From an uncultured Bacilli bacterium (GTDB lineage: Bacteria; Bacillota_I; Bacilli_A; RF39; UBA660): a stretch of DNA of 44,595 nt. A model generated the notes under the pieces. The model had not been told where the DNA came from and made no database searches. It saw only the letters and a program-made list of their open reading frames with translations. Positions within the stretch are counted from its first letter, which is position 1, and every line of letters starts with the position of its first letter. The stretch lies in the NCBI GenBank assembly GCA_947632415.1, contig CANRPB010000004.1:1-44595 (forward strand). Reading direction: 5' to 3'. The position numbers and the translations under genes were made by a program. This document shows positions 1 to 5,598 of the stretch, in pieces.

Positions 1-33
1 CGCACTATTGGATTAAGCAATTACTTTTATATA

Positions 34-110
34 ATTTTCATTTTAAAATTTTCATTTTAAATTTTCATTTTAAATTTAATCGAGTCCTTTTGTATAATTT
101 TCATTTTTAA
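34..110. repeat. AT-rich tandem repeat, unit ATTTTCATTTTAA(A)
   Basis: Three head-to-tail copies of ATTTTCATTTTAA(A) start at about 34, 48 and 61, with a fourth variant at about 97. One similar copy recurs at about 6364. The unit is long enough and regular enough to be a protein-binding iteron or a melting element near an origin, but nothing else seen here fixes its role. Confidence 0.6.
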
Positions 111-192
111 TCTAGTTCAATTTGCGGCGCGATGAACGGGACTCCTGAGGTATTTTGAGTTTAAAAAATGTGCGGCTCTTATAAAAAAAATA

Positions 193-221
193 TTGTCAGT
201 ATAAAATTTTTATTGTATAAT
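193..221 (+). promoter_or_regulatory. sigma-A-type promoter, TTGTCA-N17-TATAAT
   Basis: A near-consensus -35 TTGTCA (193-198) and perfect -10 TATAAT (216-221) are spaced by 17 bp. A GCGGCTCTT word lies about 20 bp upstream of the -35, and the same arrangement (GCGGTTCTT) precedes the next promoter at 301. It reads into the gene at 382. Confidence 0.65.
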
Positions 222-300
222 ATAATTGTCAAAAGGGAGAGATAAAAATATTAATCTTGCTTTGAGACAAAAAGTTTTATGCGGTTCTTTTAAAAAAGTG

Positions 301-329
301 TTGACAACAAAGACCGTTTATGATATAAT
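301..329 (+). promoter_or_regulatory. consensus promoter, TTGACA-N17-TATAAT
   Basis: A perfect -35 TTGACA (301-306) and perfect -10 TATAAT (324-329) with 17-bp spacing lie about 50 bp upstream of the start codon at 382. Together with the promoter at 193 this predicts strong constitutive or early transcription of the first operon. Confidence 0.8.
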
Positions 330-381
330 AAATTTGCAAGAAAAAGGAAGTTAAAAAATTTTTTGAGAAAGGGATTTAAAC

Positions 382-723
382 ATGAGTGAGACTAAGTCTA
401 CCCGCAAGGAAATTTTTATGCGCATCAAGGATGGTATGGCTGATGATGCGGAAGTTGTAGAGATGTGTGATAAGTATATTGAGCAGCTTTCTAAGAAGCG
501 TGAGACTAAGGCACAAAAGGCCGCGGCTGAGTTCGCGGAAACTGTCGAGGATTACCTTGAGGCTATTGGAGTAGCAGCGACTAATCGTGACATTGCGGCT
601 GCCTTTGATGTTAGTGGCCAGAAGGTTACTGGTGCTCTTCGTAAGCTTATGACAGAAGGGGTTGTGCAGCGCATTCCAGGAGAGAAGAGTGTAGATGCTC
701 CTAGCTACAAATACGTAGCTTAG
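382..723 (+). CDS. small winged-helix-like DNA-binding protein
   Basis: The 113-aa product has a charged helical N-terminal half (about 1-55) and a C-terminal half (about 60-113) that reads like a winged helix: TNRDIAAAFDVSGQKVTGAL resembles a helix-turn-helix, followed by a wing-like GVVQRI..YKYVA strand pair. It shares size, layout and a KKRETKA-type central linker with the leftward paralogues at 1944 and 5754. Two strong promoters precede it and its codons are C/G-rich compared with neighbouring genes, suggesting high expression. A GAAAGGGA ribosome site precedes the ATG. A role as a phage nucleoid-associated protein or regulator is inference; the exact family is not recognised. Confidence 0.6.
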   Translation: MSETKSTRKEIFMRIKDGMADDAEVVEMCDKYIEQLSKKRETKAQKAAAEFAETVEDYLEAIGVAATNRDIAAAFDVSGQKVTGALRKLMTEGVVQRIPGEKSVDAPSYKYVA

Positions 724-742
724 TAGTGGCTGCTTGAAGAAG

Positions 743-768
743 TGGGGCTGGCAATGGGGCCAGCCCCA
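743..768 (+). promoter_or_regulatory. 10-bp GC-rich hairpin between two genes
   Basis: TGGGGCTGGC and GCCAGCCCCA form a perfect 10-bp stem with a 6-nt loop directly after the stop at 723. No T-run follows, so it is not a standard terminator. It could stabilise the upstream message or dampen expression of the gene at 797. Confidence 0.5.
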
Positions 769-796
769 ATAGGTGTACTTAAAAATAGGAGCTGCT

Positions 797-1198
797 TTGA
801 AATATACTTTTAAGAATGAGTCTGGTAATGCGCGTACTGTTAATATACCAGAAGATTTTATTCAAAGAACTAAAAAATCATTAGGGTGTACGACTAAAGA
901 AGCTATTGATATTTATTTAAGTGATGAAGGATATATTACAAATGAAGTAGTCCAAGAGTTAACAGAAAAAGCTAAAGGGCAAGTACATAGAGAAGCTAGT
1001 GGGAAGAAGCGGACAGTTACTCGTAAGCCTGATTTAGTAAAGCAAGAACTTATTAAAGTATTGCGGACTTCTCTTGAAGATGCGAGAATGTCTATTGTAG
1101 ATGTTGAAGTTACAAATATTGAACGTATGATACGTTTTAAGATAGATGACGATATTTATGAGGTTACGTTAAGTAAGAAGCGTAAACCTAAGAATTAA
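797..1198 (+). CDS. phage protein of unknown function (133 aa, TTG start)
   Basis: The ORF track starts at a GTG (773), but the only good ribosome site is AGGAG at 787-791, which points to TTG at 797 (KYTFKNESGN...). The product is basic with no membrane segment. An early stretch (IPEDFIQRTKKSLGCTTKEA) is predicted helical and the last 35 residues look like alternating strands (VEVTNIERMIRFKIDDDIYEV) ending in a lysine-rich tail, so nucleic-acid binding is possible. It is the second gene of the rightward operon begun at 382, separated from it by a stable hairpin, and a strong terminator follows. I do not recognise the family. Confidence 0.6.
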   Translation: MKYTFKNESGNARTVNIPEDFIQRTKKSLGCTTKEAIDIYLSDEGYITNEVVQELTEKAKGQVHREASGKKRTVTRKPDLVKQELIKVLRTSLEDARMSIVDVEVTNIERMIRFKIDDDIYEVTLSKKRKPKN

Positions 1199-1267
1199 TT
1201 TACTTAGTTTATTTTTTGATCCCTTCCTTTCGTATAGGCTGGAGTGACGCCCAGTCATGATTCATGT

Positions 1268-1306
1268 AAAGGCACTGTGTATACAGTGCCTTTATTTTTT
1301 ATTTCT
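1268..1306 (+). terminator. rho-independent terminator of the first operon
   Basis: AAAGGCACTGT, a GTAT loop and ACAGTGCCTTT form a perfect 11-bp stem followed by ATTTTTTATTTC. It closes the rightward operon. Confidence 0.9.
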
Positions 1307-1336
1307 CTTTTTTTTAAAAAAAATATAGTCAGAATA

Positions 1337-1365
1337 ATTATATCATAAAAAAGAGCCGCTGTCAA
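1337..1365 (-). promoter_or_regulatory. perfect leftward promoter with no gene to drive
   Basis: On the minus strand TTGACA (1365-1360), 17 bp and TATAAT (1342-1337) form a consensus promoter whose spacer contains GCGGCTCTT, the word found upstream of the promoters at 193 and 301. Leftward transcription would meet the terminator hairpin at 1268-1293 and then run antisense to the gene at 797. Confidence 0.6.
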
Positions 1366-1741
1366 GTTAATAATTCTTTTGTGTATAATTTTGGGAAATT
1401 TACAAGTTTAAAGCGTATAGCCGTGGATCTACAGCTTTTTGGCGTATAGGCGACCTGCAGCAGCCACGATCGAAAACGGAGCGTGATTAATAATAAAAAG
1501 TTATACGTGGTTAACTTCCTGAATCTTGTGGAGAAAATATGTTTTTATTTATGTAGAATTTATGAAGTAAATATGAATGACGAGTTAAGCCATTTGTGAG
1601 TGTTTATAAGGCTTTTTAATCTTGTCAAGCGTTTTTTCTTTACTTTTAACTAAGAGAAAATGAAAACTAGTGCTTAAAACGCATTAGAATGGCTCAAACA
1701 GGCATAAAATAAGTAATTAAGTGCGTTAATTTTAGGAAAAT
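1366..1741. other. non-coding segment with structured, GC-richer core
   Basis: No supported ORF on either strand. A -10-like TATAAT lies at 1384 with a poor -35. The core (about 1413-1490) is visibly richer in GC than its surroundings, carries a direct repeat GCGTATAG(C/G)CG at 1413 and 1442, and has CGTGG/CCACG complementarity. It lacks a GGTTCGAATCC-type T-arm, so it is not a tRNA. At 1528-1577 several RTGNA half-sites follow at 11-bp steps (see the repeat family in findings). It could hold an untranslated RNA or part of an origin. Confidence 0.35.
1551..1577 (+). repeat. three-part copy of the 11-bp-period element
   Basis: ATGTA (1551), ATGAA (1562) and ATGAA (1573) sit at exact 11-bp steps. 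GTGGA (1528) and ATGTT (1539) form another 11-bp pair just upstream. Only a weak promoter (TTTGTG near 1593) is visible downstream. Confidence 0.55.
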
Positions 1742-1801
1742 ATGAATTTTTTATGAATTTGCGGCATTTTTCTTGACTTTTTTGCTAATATGTAGTAAAA
1801 T
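1742..1801 (+). promoter_or_regulatory. 11-bp-period element plus rightward promoter
   Basis: ATGAA at 1742 and 1753 (11-bp step), a 15-bp gap, -35 TTGACT (1773-1778), 17 bp, and -10 TAAAAT (1796-1801). TTTCGCC follows the -10, as in the sister promoters at 2465, 3857, 4915 and 6254. It faces the leftward gene ending at 1944. Confidence 0.7.
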
Positions 1802-1813
1802 TTTCGCCAAATT

Positions 1814-1873
1814 GTGGAGATTTTGTGGATTTCTGAGAAAACTCTTGACAATATTAAATTTTCATGATATGGG
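1814..1873 (+). promoter_or_regulatory. 11-bp-period element plus weaker promoter
   Basis: GTGGA at 1814 and 1825 (11-bp step), a 15-bp gap, TTGACA (1845-1850), 17 bp, and a poor -10 TATGGG (1868-1873). The spacing copies the neighbouring promoter at 1773 even though the -10 is weak, which is what an activator-dependent site would look like. Confidence 0.5.
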
Positions 1874-1875
1874 AT

Positions 1876-1901
1876 CTAAAGTTAGCCATAACTAACTTTA
1901 G
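1876..1901. promoter_or_regulatory. perfect 10-bp inverted repeat near a predicted start site
   Basis: CTAAAGTTAG and CTAACTTTAG are separated by 6 nt just downstream of the promoter at 1845-1873. It may be an operator or an RNA hairpin at the 5' end of that transcript. Confidence 0.5.
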
Positions 1902-1911
1902 ACTAAAGAAA

Positions 1912-1938
1912 AGGGGAACGCCTTTTGAGCGTTCCCCT
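1912..1938 (-). terminator. terminator of the leftward gene at 1944
   Basis: AGGGGAACGC pairs with GCGTTCCCCT (10 bp, 7-nt loop). On the minus strand it is followed by TTTTCTTTAG and begins 6 bp after the stop codon. Confidence 0.85.
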
Positions 1939-1943
1939 GATGA

Positions 1944-2291
1944 CTAGGCGGAGTAAATCGGCTTTCCCTTGTCATCGTAAGTTTTAGTAACGTCGCCATT
2001 CTTGATAGCGATACGCATAATCGCACCAGCTTTTTGAGTAGTAAGAATGCCCTTCACGTTCTCCATTAACCATGTGGTATTAACAGGATGGCCGGCATTT
2101 TTGATAGCAGTAACTGCGGCAGTTACAAGTTCTGCTCGTTCCTTGTCTTCCTTAGTTTCAGTCTTTTTAGTAGGCTTCTGATATTGCGCGATCATTGCCT
2201 TAAGCTTTGCAACAACCTGTTCGTTAAGGTCTCCATTAAGAGCGGCCTCAAGAGCTTCAACGCGGGTAATACCATTGTTCGTGTTAGCCAT
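1944..2291 (-). CDS. small winged-helix-like DNA-binding protein (paralogue B)
   Basis: The ORF track extends to 2420, but GGAAGGAAG lies just upstream of the ATG at 2291 (MANTNNGITRVEALEAAL), so the product is 115 aa. The N-terminal third (EALEAALNGDLNEQVVAKL) is helical, a lysine-rich KKTETKEDKERA linker follows, and the C-terminal half has helix-turn-helix/wing character (ILTTQKAGAIMRIAIKNGDV, then Y..KGKPIYSA). It is close to the gene at 5754 (TRVEALEAALNGDLNE and VKGI(L/M)(T/S)TQKAGAIMRIAI are shared) and more distantly like 382. Codons are C/G-rich against AT-rich surroundings, suggesting strong expression. A TTGCAA-N16-TATAAT promoter (2379-2352) precedes it. Its DNA-binding role is inferred. 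Confidence 0.7.
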   Translation of the reverse strand: MANTNNGITRVEALEAALNGDLNEQVVAKLKAMIAQYQKPTKKTETKEDKERAELVTAAVTAIKNAGHPVNTTWLMENVKGILTTQKAGAIMRIAIKNGDVTKTYDDKGKPIYSA

Positions 2292-2351
2292 AATAAAACT
2301 TCCTTCCGTTTCGTGGGAACTGACCTTTTCCGTTCCCTTCTGACAATTGTT

Positions 2352-2379
2352 ATTATACGCTTCTGATAGGTAATTGCAA
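2352..2379 (-). promoter_or_regulatory. leftward promoter of paralogue B
   Basis: Minus strand TTGCAA (2379-2374), 16 bp, TATAAT (2357-2352). A minus-strand copy of the 11-bp-period element (GTGAA/ATGGA; plus-strand 2405-2420) lies 25 bp further upstream. Confidence 0.65.
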
Positions 2380-2432
2380 TATTTTAAAGCGAGAATTTTT
2401 TGTCTCCATATTTTCTTCACATTTTAGGATTT

Positions 2433-2493
2433 ATGGAGATTATGTGGAGATGCAGGTTTTACTCTTGATTTTTTTAGGCACCTGTAGTAAAAT
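2433..2493 (+). promoter_or_regulatory. 11-bp-period element plus rightward promoter
   Basis: ATGGA (2433) and GTGGA (2444), a 16-bp gap, TTGATT (2465-2470), 17 bp, TAAAAT (2488-2493), then TTTCGCC. The block from the -10 through the following GTGGAGATTTT nearly duplicates 1794-1826. It points into the hairpin at 2549-2571. Confidence 0.65.
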
Positions 2494-2505
2494 TTTCGCC
2501 AAATT

Positions 2506-2543
2506 GTGGAGATTTTATGAATTTTCTATTATAACTCTTGACA
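2506..2543 (+). promoter_or_regulatory. 11-bp-period element with a lone -35 box
   Basis: GTGGA (2506) and ATGAA (2517), a 16-bp gap, and a perfect TTGACA (2538-2543), but no -10: the expected position is occupied by the terminator hairpin. It looks like a decayed or truncated promoter unit. Confidence 0.45.
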
Positions 2544-2544
2544 T

Positions 2545-2573
2545 AAAAAAAAGGCGCCTATTGCGCCTTTTAA
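2545..2573 (-). terminator. terminator of the leftward gene at 2570
   Basis: AAAAGGCGC (2549-2557) and GCGCCTTTT (2563-2571) form a 9-bp stem; on the minus strand eight Ts follow. The stop codon overlaps the stem. It also faces the rightward promoter at 2465 and could end that transcript. Confidence 0.85.
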
Positions 2574-2851
2574 AGAATAAAATAACTTGTAACTAGTCCG
2601 CATGTTATCGCCCATAATGTAGCATTTTTTATTTTATCGGCTGTAGGTCTTTTTAAAATAAAATCGCGGATAAGCGCAATGGTATTAGCTACAAGCCAAA
2701 GGCCTTGACCAATAATAAAGGATGCGCCGACGGTTACTTGACCGATAATGGTTAGCATAAGAACGAATAACTGTATGTTTTCCCATACTTTCATTTTTTT
2801 ATTTGTTTTCGTATCAATCTCATGAAATTTAATATTTTTAATTTCTTCCAT
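2570..2851 (-). CDS. small membrane protein, unknown function (93 aa)
   Basis: The likely start is ATG 2851 (MEEIKNIKFHE), with AGAGAAAGGAAA upstream; the track's longer start has no ribosome site. A charged N-terminal 27 residues is followed by hydrophobic segments at about 28-45 (LFVLMLTIIGQVTVGASF), 46-62 (IIGQGLWLVANTIALI) and 75-92 (LWAITCGLVTSYFIL). Two or three membrane spans are expected. It lies in the leftward accessory block between an exonuclease and a winged-helix gene. No family recognised; a superinfection or host-membrane role would be speculation. Confidence 0.6.
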   Translation of the reverse strand: MEEIKNIKFHEIDTKTNKKMKVWENIQLFVLMLTIIGQVTVGASFIIGQGLWLVANTIALIRDFILKRPTADKIKNATLWAITCGLVTSYFIL

Positions 2852-2892
2852 GGTGTTTTTCCTTTCTCTTTTCAATAATAGAATTATAGTAT

Positions 2893-2921
2893 AAAGGGAC
2901 ATGTATTAATGTCCCTTTTTT
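2893..2921. terminator. bidirectional terminator-like hairpin
   Basis: AAAGGGACAT (2893-2902) and ATGTCCCTTT (2909-2918) form a 10-bp stem. A T-run follows on the plus strand; on the minus strand it follows the exonuclease stop with TTTATACTATAAT, which may also serve as the -10 region of the gene ending at 2570. Confidence 0.7.
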
Positions 2922-2933
2922 GGTACAGTCTAA

Positions 2934-3647
2934 TTATTCTTTAAGCCATTTTTCATAATTATTTTTTACGATGCGCCACGCTTTACCACTAGGTCGTTTT
3001 TCAATTTTACGCCATTGTCCATGTGCATTTGAATAACAAGCTTTTAATATTTGCGCTTCGATTAAAGAGTCTTCAAGTGCTGTATGGCATTCCGCATAAT
3101 GCGGGTTTTTAGTAAGAAAAGCATAGGCAATTTCAGCGCTAGTTTTGGGGTTCCCTTTTTCCGTCATTAAATTGTTAGTTATTATAAACTTAAAATATCG
3201 TTTTGTATTCATAATTGTTTGCGCCGCAACGTGTTGAATACAATACCATTTTACGTCATAAGGCGCGAAAAATGGATGAAAGCCATTAGAACATTGTTCA
3301 ATAGTAGCATTGAGCGCATTACGATCAAAAGCCGCATTGTACGCCCATACTTCTTTAATTTTGTATTCTTCACAAGCCGCCTTGAAGTCTTGCCATATTT
3401 CAAGCATAGTTTTAACTTCAAGTTTTCCCTCTAGCATTTGTGCATGATAATCTGTAAGTTTATAAGCGTAATAGGCGCTTGACATATTACCAAAATCACC
3501 ACGCCACGTTTCTGCTACTAATGCACGATAGCTTTTTACAATATCAAACTTTTCATCAATAACGATGAATGCGAAGTCATATACTCGTAATGTTTTAGAC
3601 TGATTAACGTTTCCTAACGTTTCTGTGTCAAGTACGATTCTATACAT
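2934..3647 (-). CDS. DnaQ/RNase T-like DEDD 3'-5' exonuclease
   Basis: Start ATG 3647 (MYRIVLDTETLGN) has AAGGAAGGA just upstream; the track start adds 22 unsupported residues. The 237-aa product carries the three exonuclease motifs of the DEDDh family: Exo I DTET at residues 7-10, Exo II YNAAFDRNAL in the middle, and Exo III with CHTALEDSLIEAQIL near residue 190, where His and Asp complete the metal site. Such proteins degrade single-stranded DNA or RNA ends; in phages they act in replication proofreading, nucleotide recycling or RNA turnover. It is a free-standing exonuclease without a polymerase domain. Confidence in the fold is high, the substrate is unknown. Confidence 0.88.
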   Translation of the reverse strand: MYRIVLDTETLGNVNQSKTLRVYDFAFIVIDEKFDIVKSYRALVAETWRGDFGNMSSAYYAYKLTDYHAQMLEGKLEVKTMLEIWQDFKAACEEYKIKEVWAYNAAFDRNALNATIEQCSNGFHPFFAPYDVKWYCIQHVAAQTIMNTKRYFKFIITNNLMTEKGNPKTSAEIAYAFLTKNPHYAECHTALEDSLIEAQILKACYSNAHGQWRKIEKRPSGKAWRIVKNNYEKWLKE

Positions 3648-3824
3648 AAATAAATCCTTCCTTCTTGTTTTTCTTGACATGATAAGAATAAATGAATATG
3701 ACCTAAAAAGCAATAAAGAAATCTTGAATTAAATATGTAGATTAAGTAACAAGAAAGTAACAAAAATATGTCAAGGTCTTGATAAATAAATGGTCATTTT
3801 AATCGGTGAATGGTTTTAGGAATT

Positions 3825-3885
3825 GTGCAGATTCTATGAATTTTTTAATAAATCTCTTGACTTTTTCTCTGAGTTGTGGTAAAAT
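3825..3885 (+). promoter_or_regulatory. 11-bp-period element plus rightward promoter
   Basis: GTGCA (3825) and ATGAA (3836), a 16-bp gap, TTGACT (3857-3862), 17 bp, TAAAAT (3880-3885), then TTTTTCGCCC. The predicted transcript of about 80 nt ends at the bidirectional terminator at 3941 and contains no ORF. The rest of the 342-bp gap (3648-3824) holds nothing else I can support beyond AT-rich DNA. Confidence 0.7.
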
Positions 3886-3940
3886 TTTTTCGCCCGACTG
3901 CGGATTTATTATTTTTTTTTCTGTAAAAGAATTTTAAATA

Positions 3941-3976
3941 AAAAATAAAGTCCATAAATGGACTTTATTTTTTATT
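3941..3976. terminator. strong bidirectional terminator
   Basis: AAATAAAGTCCAT and ATGGACTTTATTT form a 13-bp stem with a 2-nt loop and T-runs on both strands. It serves the leftward 39-aa gene and the rightward promoter at 3857. Confidence 0.9.
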
Positions 3977-3989
3977 ATTATTTTTAAAA

Positions 3990-4109
3990 CTAATGTTTTA
4001 CAATAAAAACTTTTTTGTTATAATGCATTGTTGCTATTTGTATTGCCTCATCCCAACTATTTACGATTCTTGAAAGTTGTGGAGAGCCATAAACGATAAC
4101 CTGATACAT
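3990..4109 (-). CDS. 39-aa small protein, below the ORF track cutoff
   Basis: Leftward ATG 4109 with AGGAAGGAAAAAAT upstream opens a 39-codon frame starting MYQVIVYGSPQLSRIVNSWD and ending KKVFIVKH, stop TAG at 3990. A strong terminator follows within 15 bp, so the ribosome site, frame and terminator make a compact gene unit. The pattern (strand, helix, strand) suggests a small soluble alpha/beta protein. Function unknown. Confidence 0.65.
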   Translation of the reverse strand: MYQVIVYGSPQLSRIVNSWDEAIQIATMHYNKKVFIVKH

Positions 4110-4205
4110 ATTTTTTCCTTCCTAACAGAGTTTACTTTTTCCGTTGCGAGTGACCAGCTTTTTGCGTAGCCACTCGCTCGCTTTTGATGATATTATACTA
4201 TCATA

Positions 4206-4658
4206 CTAGGCTGCTTTTTGTAATACCTTTTCTAGTTTCTCCATAAGTTCTTCATAACTATTAAAGTTTACAGCCTTCCCTTTCCATGCATCACATACAT
4301 TTTTATTATCGTCAACTAAAATAGCGCTTTCTCGTAATTCTTTTTTAATGGTTAAATGTTTAGGCGTGCCATATTTAACGATATGAATTTCACTCGCAAT
4401 AGGAAAATTCTTTTTAATCCATGCTTTTTTACGTTGCCGCACGCGCCAATCATAAGTATAATTACCATTCATAGCACACCATGAAATAACACCTACTTTT
4501 ACGTCATAAGCCCGCAATAATTCCATTAATTTATTAAGGTTTCCGCATGGTAGTGCATCGTCGTAAGGTGTTACACTATGTTTATGTAGTAACACTTCCC
4601 AATTTTTAACTTCATATAAATTTGCAATGGTACCGTCCATATCAAAATAAACTCTCAT
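4206..4658 (-). CDS. HAD-superfamily phosphatase (5'-nucleotidase-like)
   Basis: The 150-aa protein begins MRVYFDMDGTIA, the canonical HAD motif I (nucleophile Asp6, acid/base Asp8). A motif II-like VGVISW lies near residue 56, a lysine-rich stretch in the middle (KKAWIKKNF) can supply motif III, and motif IV is ILVDDNKNVCDAW near 115-127. Length fits compact phage HAD enzymes such as deoxynucleotidases or polynucleotide-kinase phosphatase domains. It probably dephosphorylates a nucleotide or small phospho-metabolite; the substrate cannot be read from sequence. It sits in the leftward accessory block with its own upstream regulatory cluster (TTCAT copies at 4718, 4729, 4736). Confidence 0.85.
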   Translation of the reverse strand: MRVYFDMDGTIANLYEVKNWEVLLHKHSVTPYDDALPCGNLNKLMELLRAYDVKVGVISWCAMNGNYTYDWRVRQRKKAWIKKNFPIASEIHIVKYGTPKHLTIKKELRESAILVDDNKNVCDAWKGKAVNFNSYEELMEKLEKVLQKAA

Positions 4659-4684
4659 TTTTTACCTTTCTCTTGGATGATATT

Positions 4685-4740
4685 ATTTTATCATGTTTTG
4701 ATTTAAAAATGCGATATTTCATAATTTCTTCATAATTCAT
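4685..4740 (-). promoter_or_regulatory. leftward promoter with three half-sites
   Basis: Minus strand: ATGAA half-sites at 4740, 4733 and 4722 (last pair 11 bp apart), then 14 bp from the middle copy to a weak -35 TCGCAT (4714-4709), 18 bp, -10 TAAAAT (4690-4685). It drives the HAD gene. Confidence 0.5.
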
Positions 4741-4747
4741 AATAGGT

Positions 4748-4806
4748 GTGTAAATTTCATGAATTTAAAAAAAGATATTGACATATTAATAGTAACCTGA
4801 TATTAT
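4748..4806 (+). promoter_or_regulatory. 11-bp-period element plus strong rightward promoter
   Basis: GTGTA (4748) and ATGAA (4759) 11 bp apart, a 14-bp gap, perfect TTGACA (4778-4783), 17 bp, TATTAT (4801-4806). It is divergent from the HAD-gene promoter and leads into non-coding DNA (candidate RNA at 4812). Confidence 0.7.
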
Positions 4807-4811
4807 ATGAT

Positions 4812-5010
4812 TGTCAGGTTGAGCAGGACAATATCTCAAGTCAACTACTGATTGCGGGATATTGTAGTGTAGTTTTAGGATTGTGAAGTTTTTATGAAAA
4901 TTATAAAAAAGTTATTGATTTTTTCTTTGATATGTGCGATAATTTTCTCGCCATATTTGTTAACATTGGTTAACTTTTGGATAAAGTAAAAGCCCGCAAG
5001 CGGGCTTTAC
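4812..5010 (+). ncRNA. candidate untranslated RNA 1
   Basis: A strong rightward promoter (4778-4806) reads into about 200 nt without a usable ORF and ends at the hairpin at 4989-5008. ACAATATC and GATATTGT can form an 8-bp stem. The stretch ATTGCGGGATATTGTAGTGT (from 4851) closely resembles ATTGCGAGACATTGTAGTGT in the gap at 5640. A second promoter (4915) fires inside it. Expression and boundaries are inferred. Confidence 0.35.
4883..4943 (+). promoter_or_regulatory. 11-bp-period element plus rightward promoter
   Basis: GTGAA (4883) and ATGAA (4894), a 16-bp gap, TTGATT (4915-4920), 17 bp, GATAAT (4938-4943), then TTTCTCGCC. It would give a transcript of about 60 nt ending at the hairpin at 4989. 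Confidence 0.6.
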
Positions 5011-5014
5011 TCTT
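4985..5014. terminator. terminator between convergent transcripts
   Basis: AAAGCCCGC and GCGGGCTTT form a 9-bp stem with a 2-nt loop, extended by AGTA/TACT. On the minus strand it follows the stop at 5015 with TTTTACTTTAT. Confidence 0.8.
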
Positions 5015-5179
5015 TTAGTTTATCTCGATTATTTCATCAAGAAAACCGTTTCCACTGCATTCGTCAATAATACTATCCCAATTTTCTCGCACTTCTTCAA
5101 TGATTTCTTCTTCACTCATGTCGTCATAATCATCAGGTAGAGTTATGTCATATAAAATAGTGAAGCTTACGTCTCTCAT
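5015..5179 (-). CDS. small acidic protein (54 aa), paralogue of 6472
   Basis: ATG 5179 (MRDVSFTILYDITLPDDYDD) follows a GAAAGGA ribosome site; the track start is 14 codons too early. The protein is strongly acidic (EEEIIEEVRENWDSIIDEC). Its order of elements, MR-V-S beta strand, I-LP--YD, then acidic helix with a W, is shared with the 53-aa product at 6472-6633, so the two look like a duplicated family. A TAGACA-N18-TATTAT promoter with an upstream ATGAA half-site precedes it. Function unknown; the acidity could suit DNA mimicry or protein binding, but that is speculation. Confidence 0.65.
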   Translation of the reverse strand: MRDVSFTILYDITLPDDYDDMSEEEIIEEVRENWDSIIDECSGNGFLDEIIEIN

Positions 5180-5211
5180 TTTTAATCCTTTCTCTTTTTT
5201 CTGACAAATAT

Positions 5212-5262
5212 ATAATACCATAAATTATTATAAAATGTCTAGATTATATTTTATTTCTTCAT
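5212..5262 (-). promoter_or_regulatory. leftward promoter with ATGAA half-site
   Basis: Minus strand ATGAA (5262-5258), 16 bp, TAGACA (5241-5236), 18 bp, TATTAT (5217-5212). The second half-site is not clear here. Confidence 0.5.
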
Positions 5263-5304
5263 AAAATCTTTAAATTTGCTTGCGTAGGTTTAAATAAAAA
5301 TTTT

Positions 5305-5472
5305 TTAAGCATACGCTGCGAGAATTACACCAACACACATAATAGCGATATTCATACCATAAAAAGTAAGTTTATCAATATTATTAATAAAATATCTGGT
5401 CGTAGTAACATTAAAAATAGCAACACTTGCGATAATTACACCTAACATCCCTAAAGCAAACTTAATAAACAT
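5305..5472 (-). CDS. small membrane protein (55 aa), not in ORF track
   Basis: Leftward ATG 5472 with GAGAGAGGAAAAGAA upstream opens a 55-codon frame: MFIKFALGMLGVIIASVAIF at the start, a short polar middle with TTRYFINNIDKL, and a second hydrophobic segment ending IAIMCVGVILAAYA. Two membrane spans with a short loop are expected. A perfect TTGACA-N17-TAAGAT promoter (5530-5502) precedes it. Function unknown. Confidence 0.65.
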   Translation of the reverse strand: MFIKFALGMLGVIIASVAIFNVTTTRYFINNIDKLTFYGMNIAIMCVGVILAAYA

Positions 5473-5501
5473 TTCTTTTCCTCTCTCTTTTGGATAATAT
5501 T

Positions 5502-5530
5502 ATCTTATCAAATAATGCGGCGCTTGTCAA
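5502..5530 (-). promoter_or_regulatory. leftward promoter of the 55-aa membrane gene
   Basis: Minus strand TTGACA (5530-5525), 17 bp, TAAGAT (5507-5502). No 11-bp-period element is seen upstream. Confidence 0.65.
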
Positions 5531-5563
5531 TAAGAAAATAAAAAAAATTTTTGAAAATAGTTA

Positions 5564-5592
5564 TTGCAGTAGTGCGGCAAGTGTGTTATACT
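5564..5592 (+). promoter_or_regulatory. rightward promoter, TTGCAG-N17-TATACT
   Basis: TTGCAG (5564-5569) and TATACT (5587-5592) spaced by 17 bp point into about 110 bp of non-coding DNA that ends at the hairpin at 5702. Confidence 0.55.
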
Positions 5593-5598
5593 ATTTTT

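Noticed and set aside
1405-1490. Possible tRNA in the GC-richer island
   Set aside because: No TTCGA-type T-loop or acceptor-stem pairing of the right length.
2088-2366. Rightward 92-aa ORF antisense to paralogue B
   Set aside because: Shadow of the well-supported leftward gene; no ribosome site.
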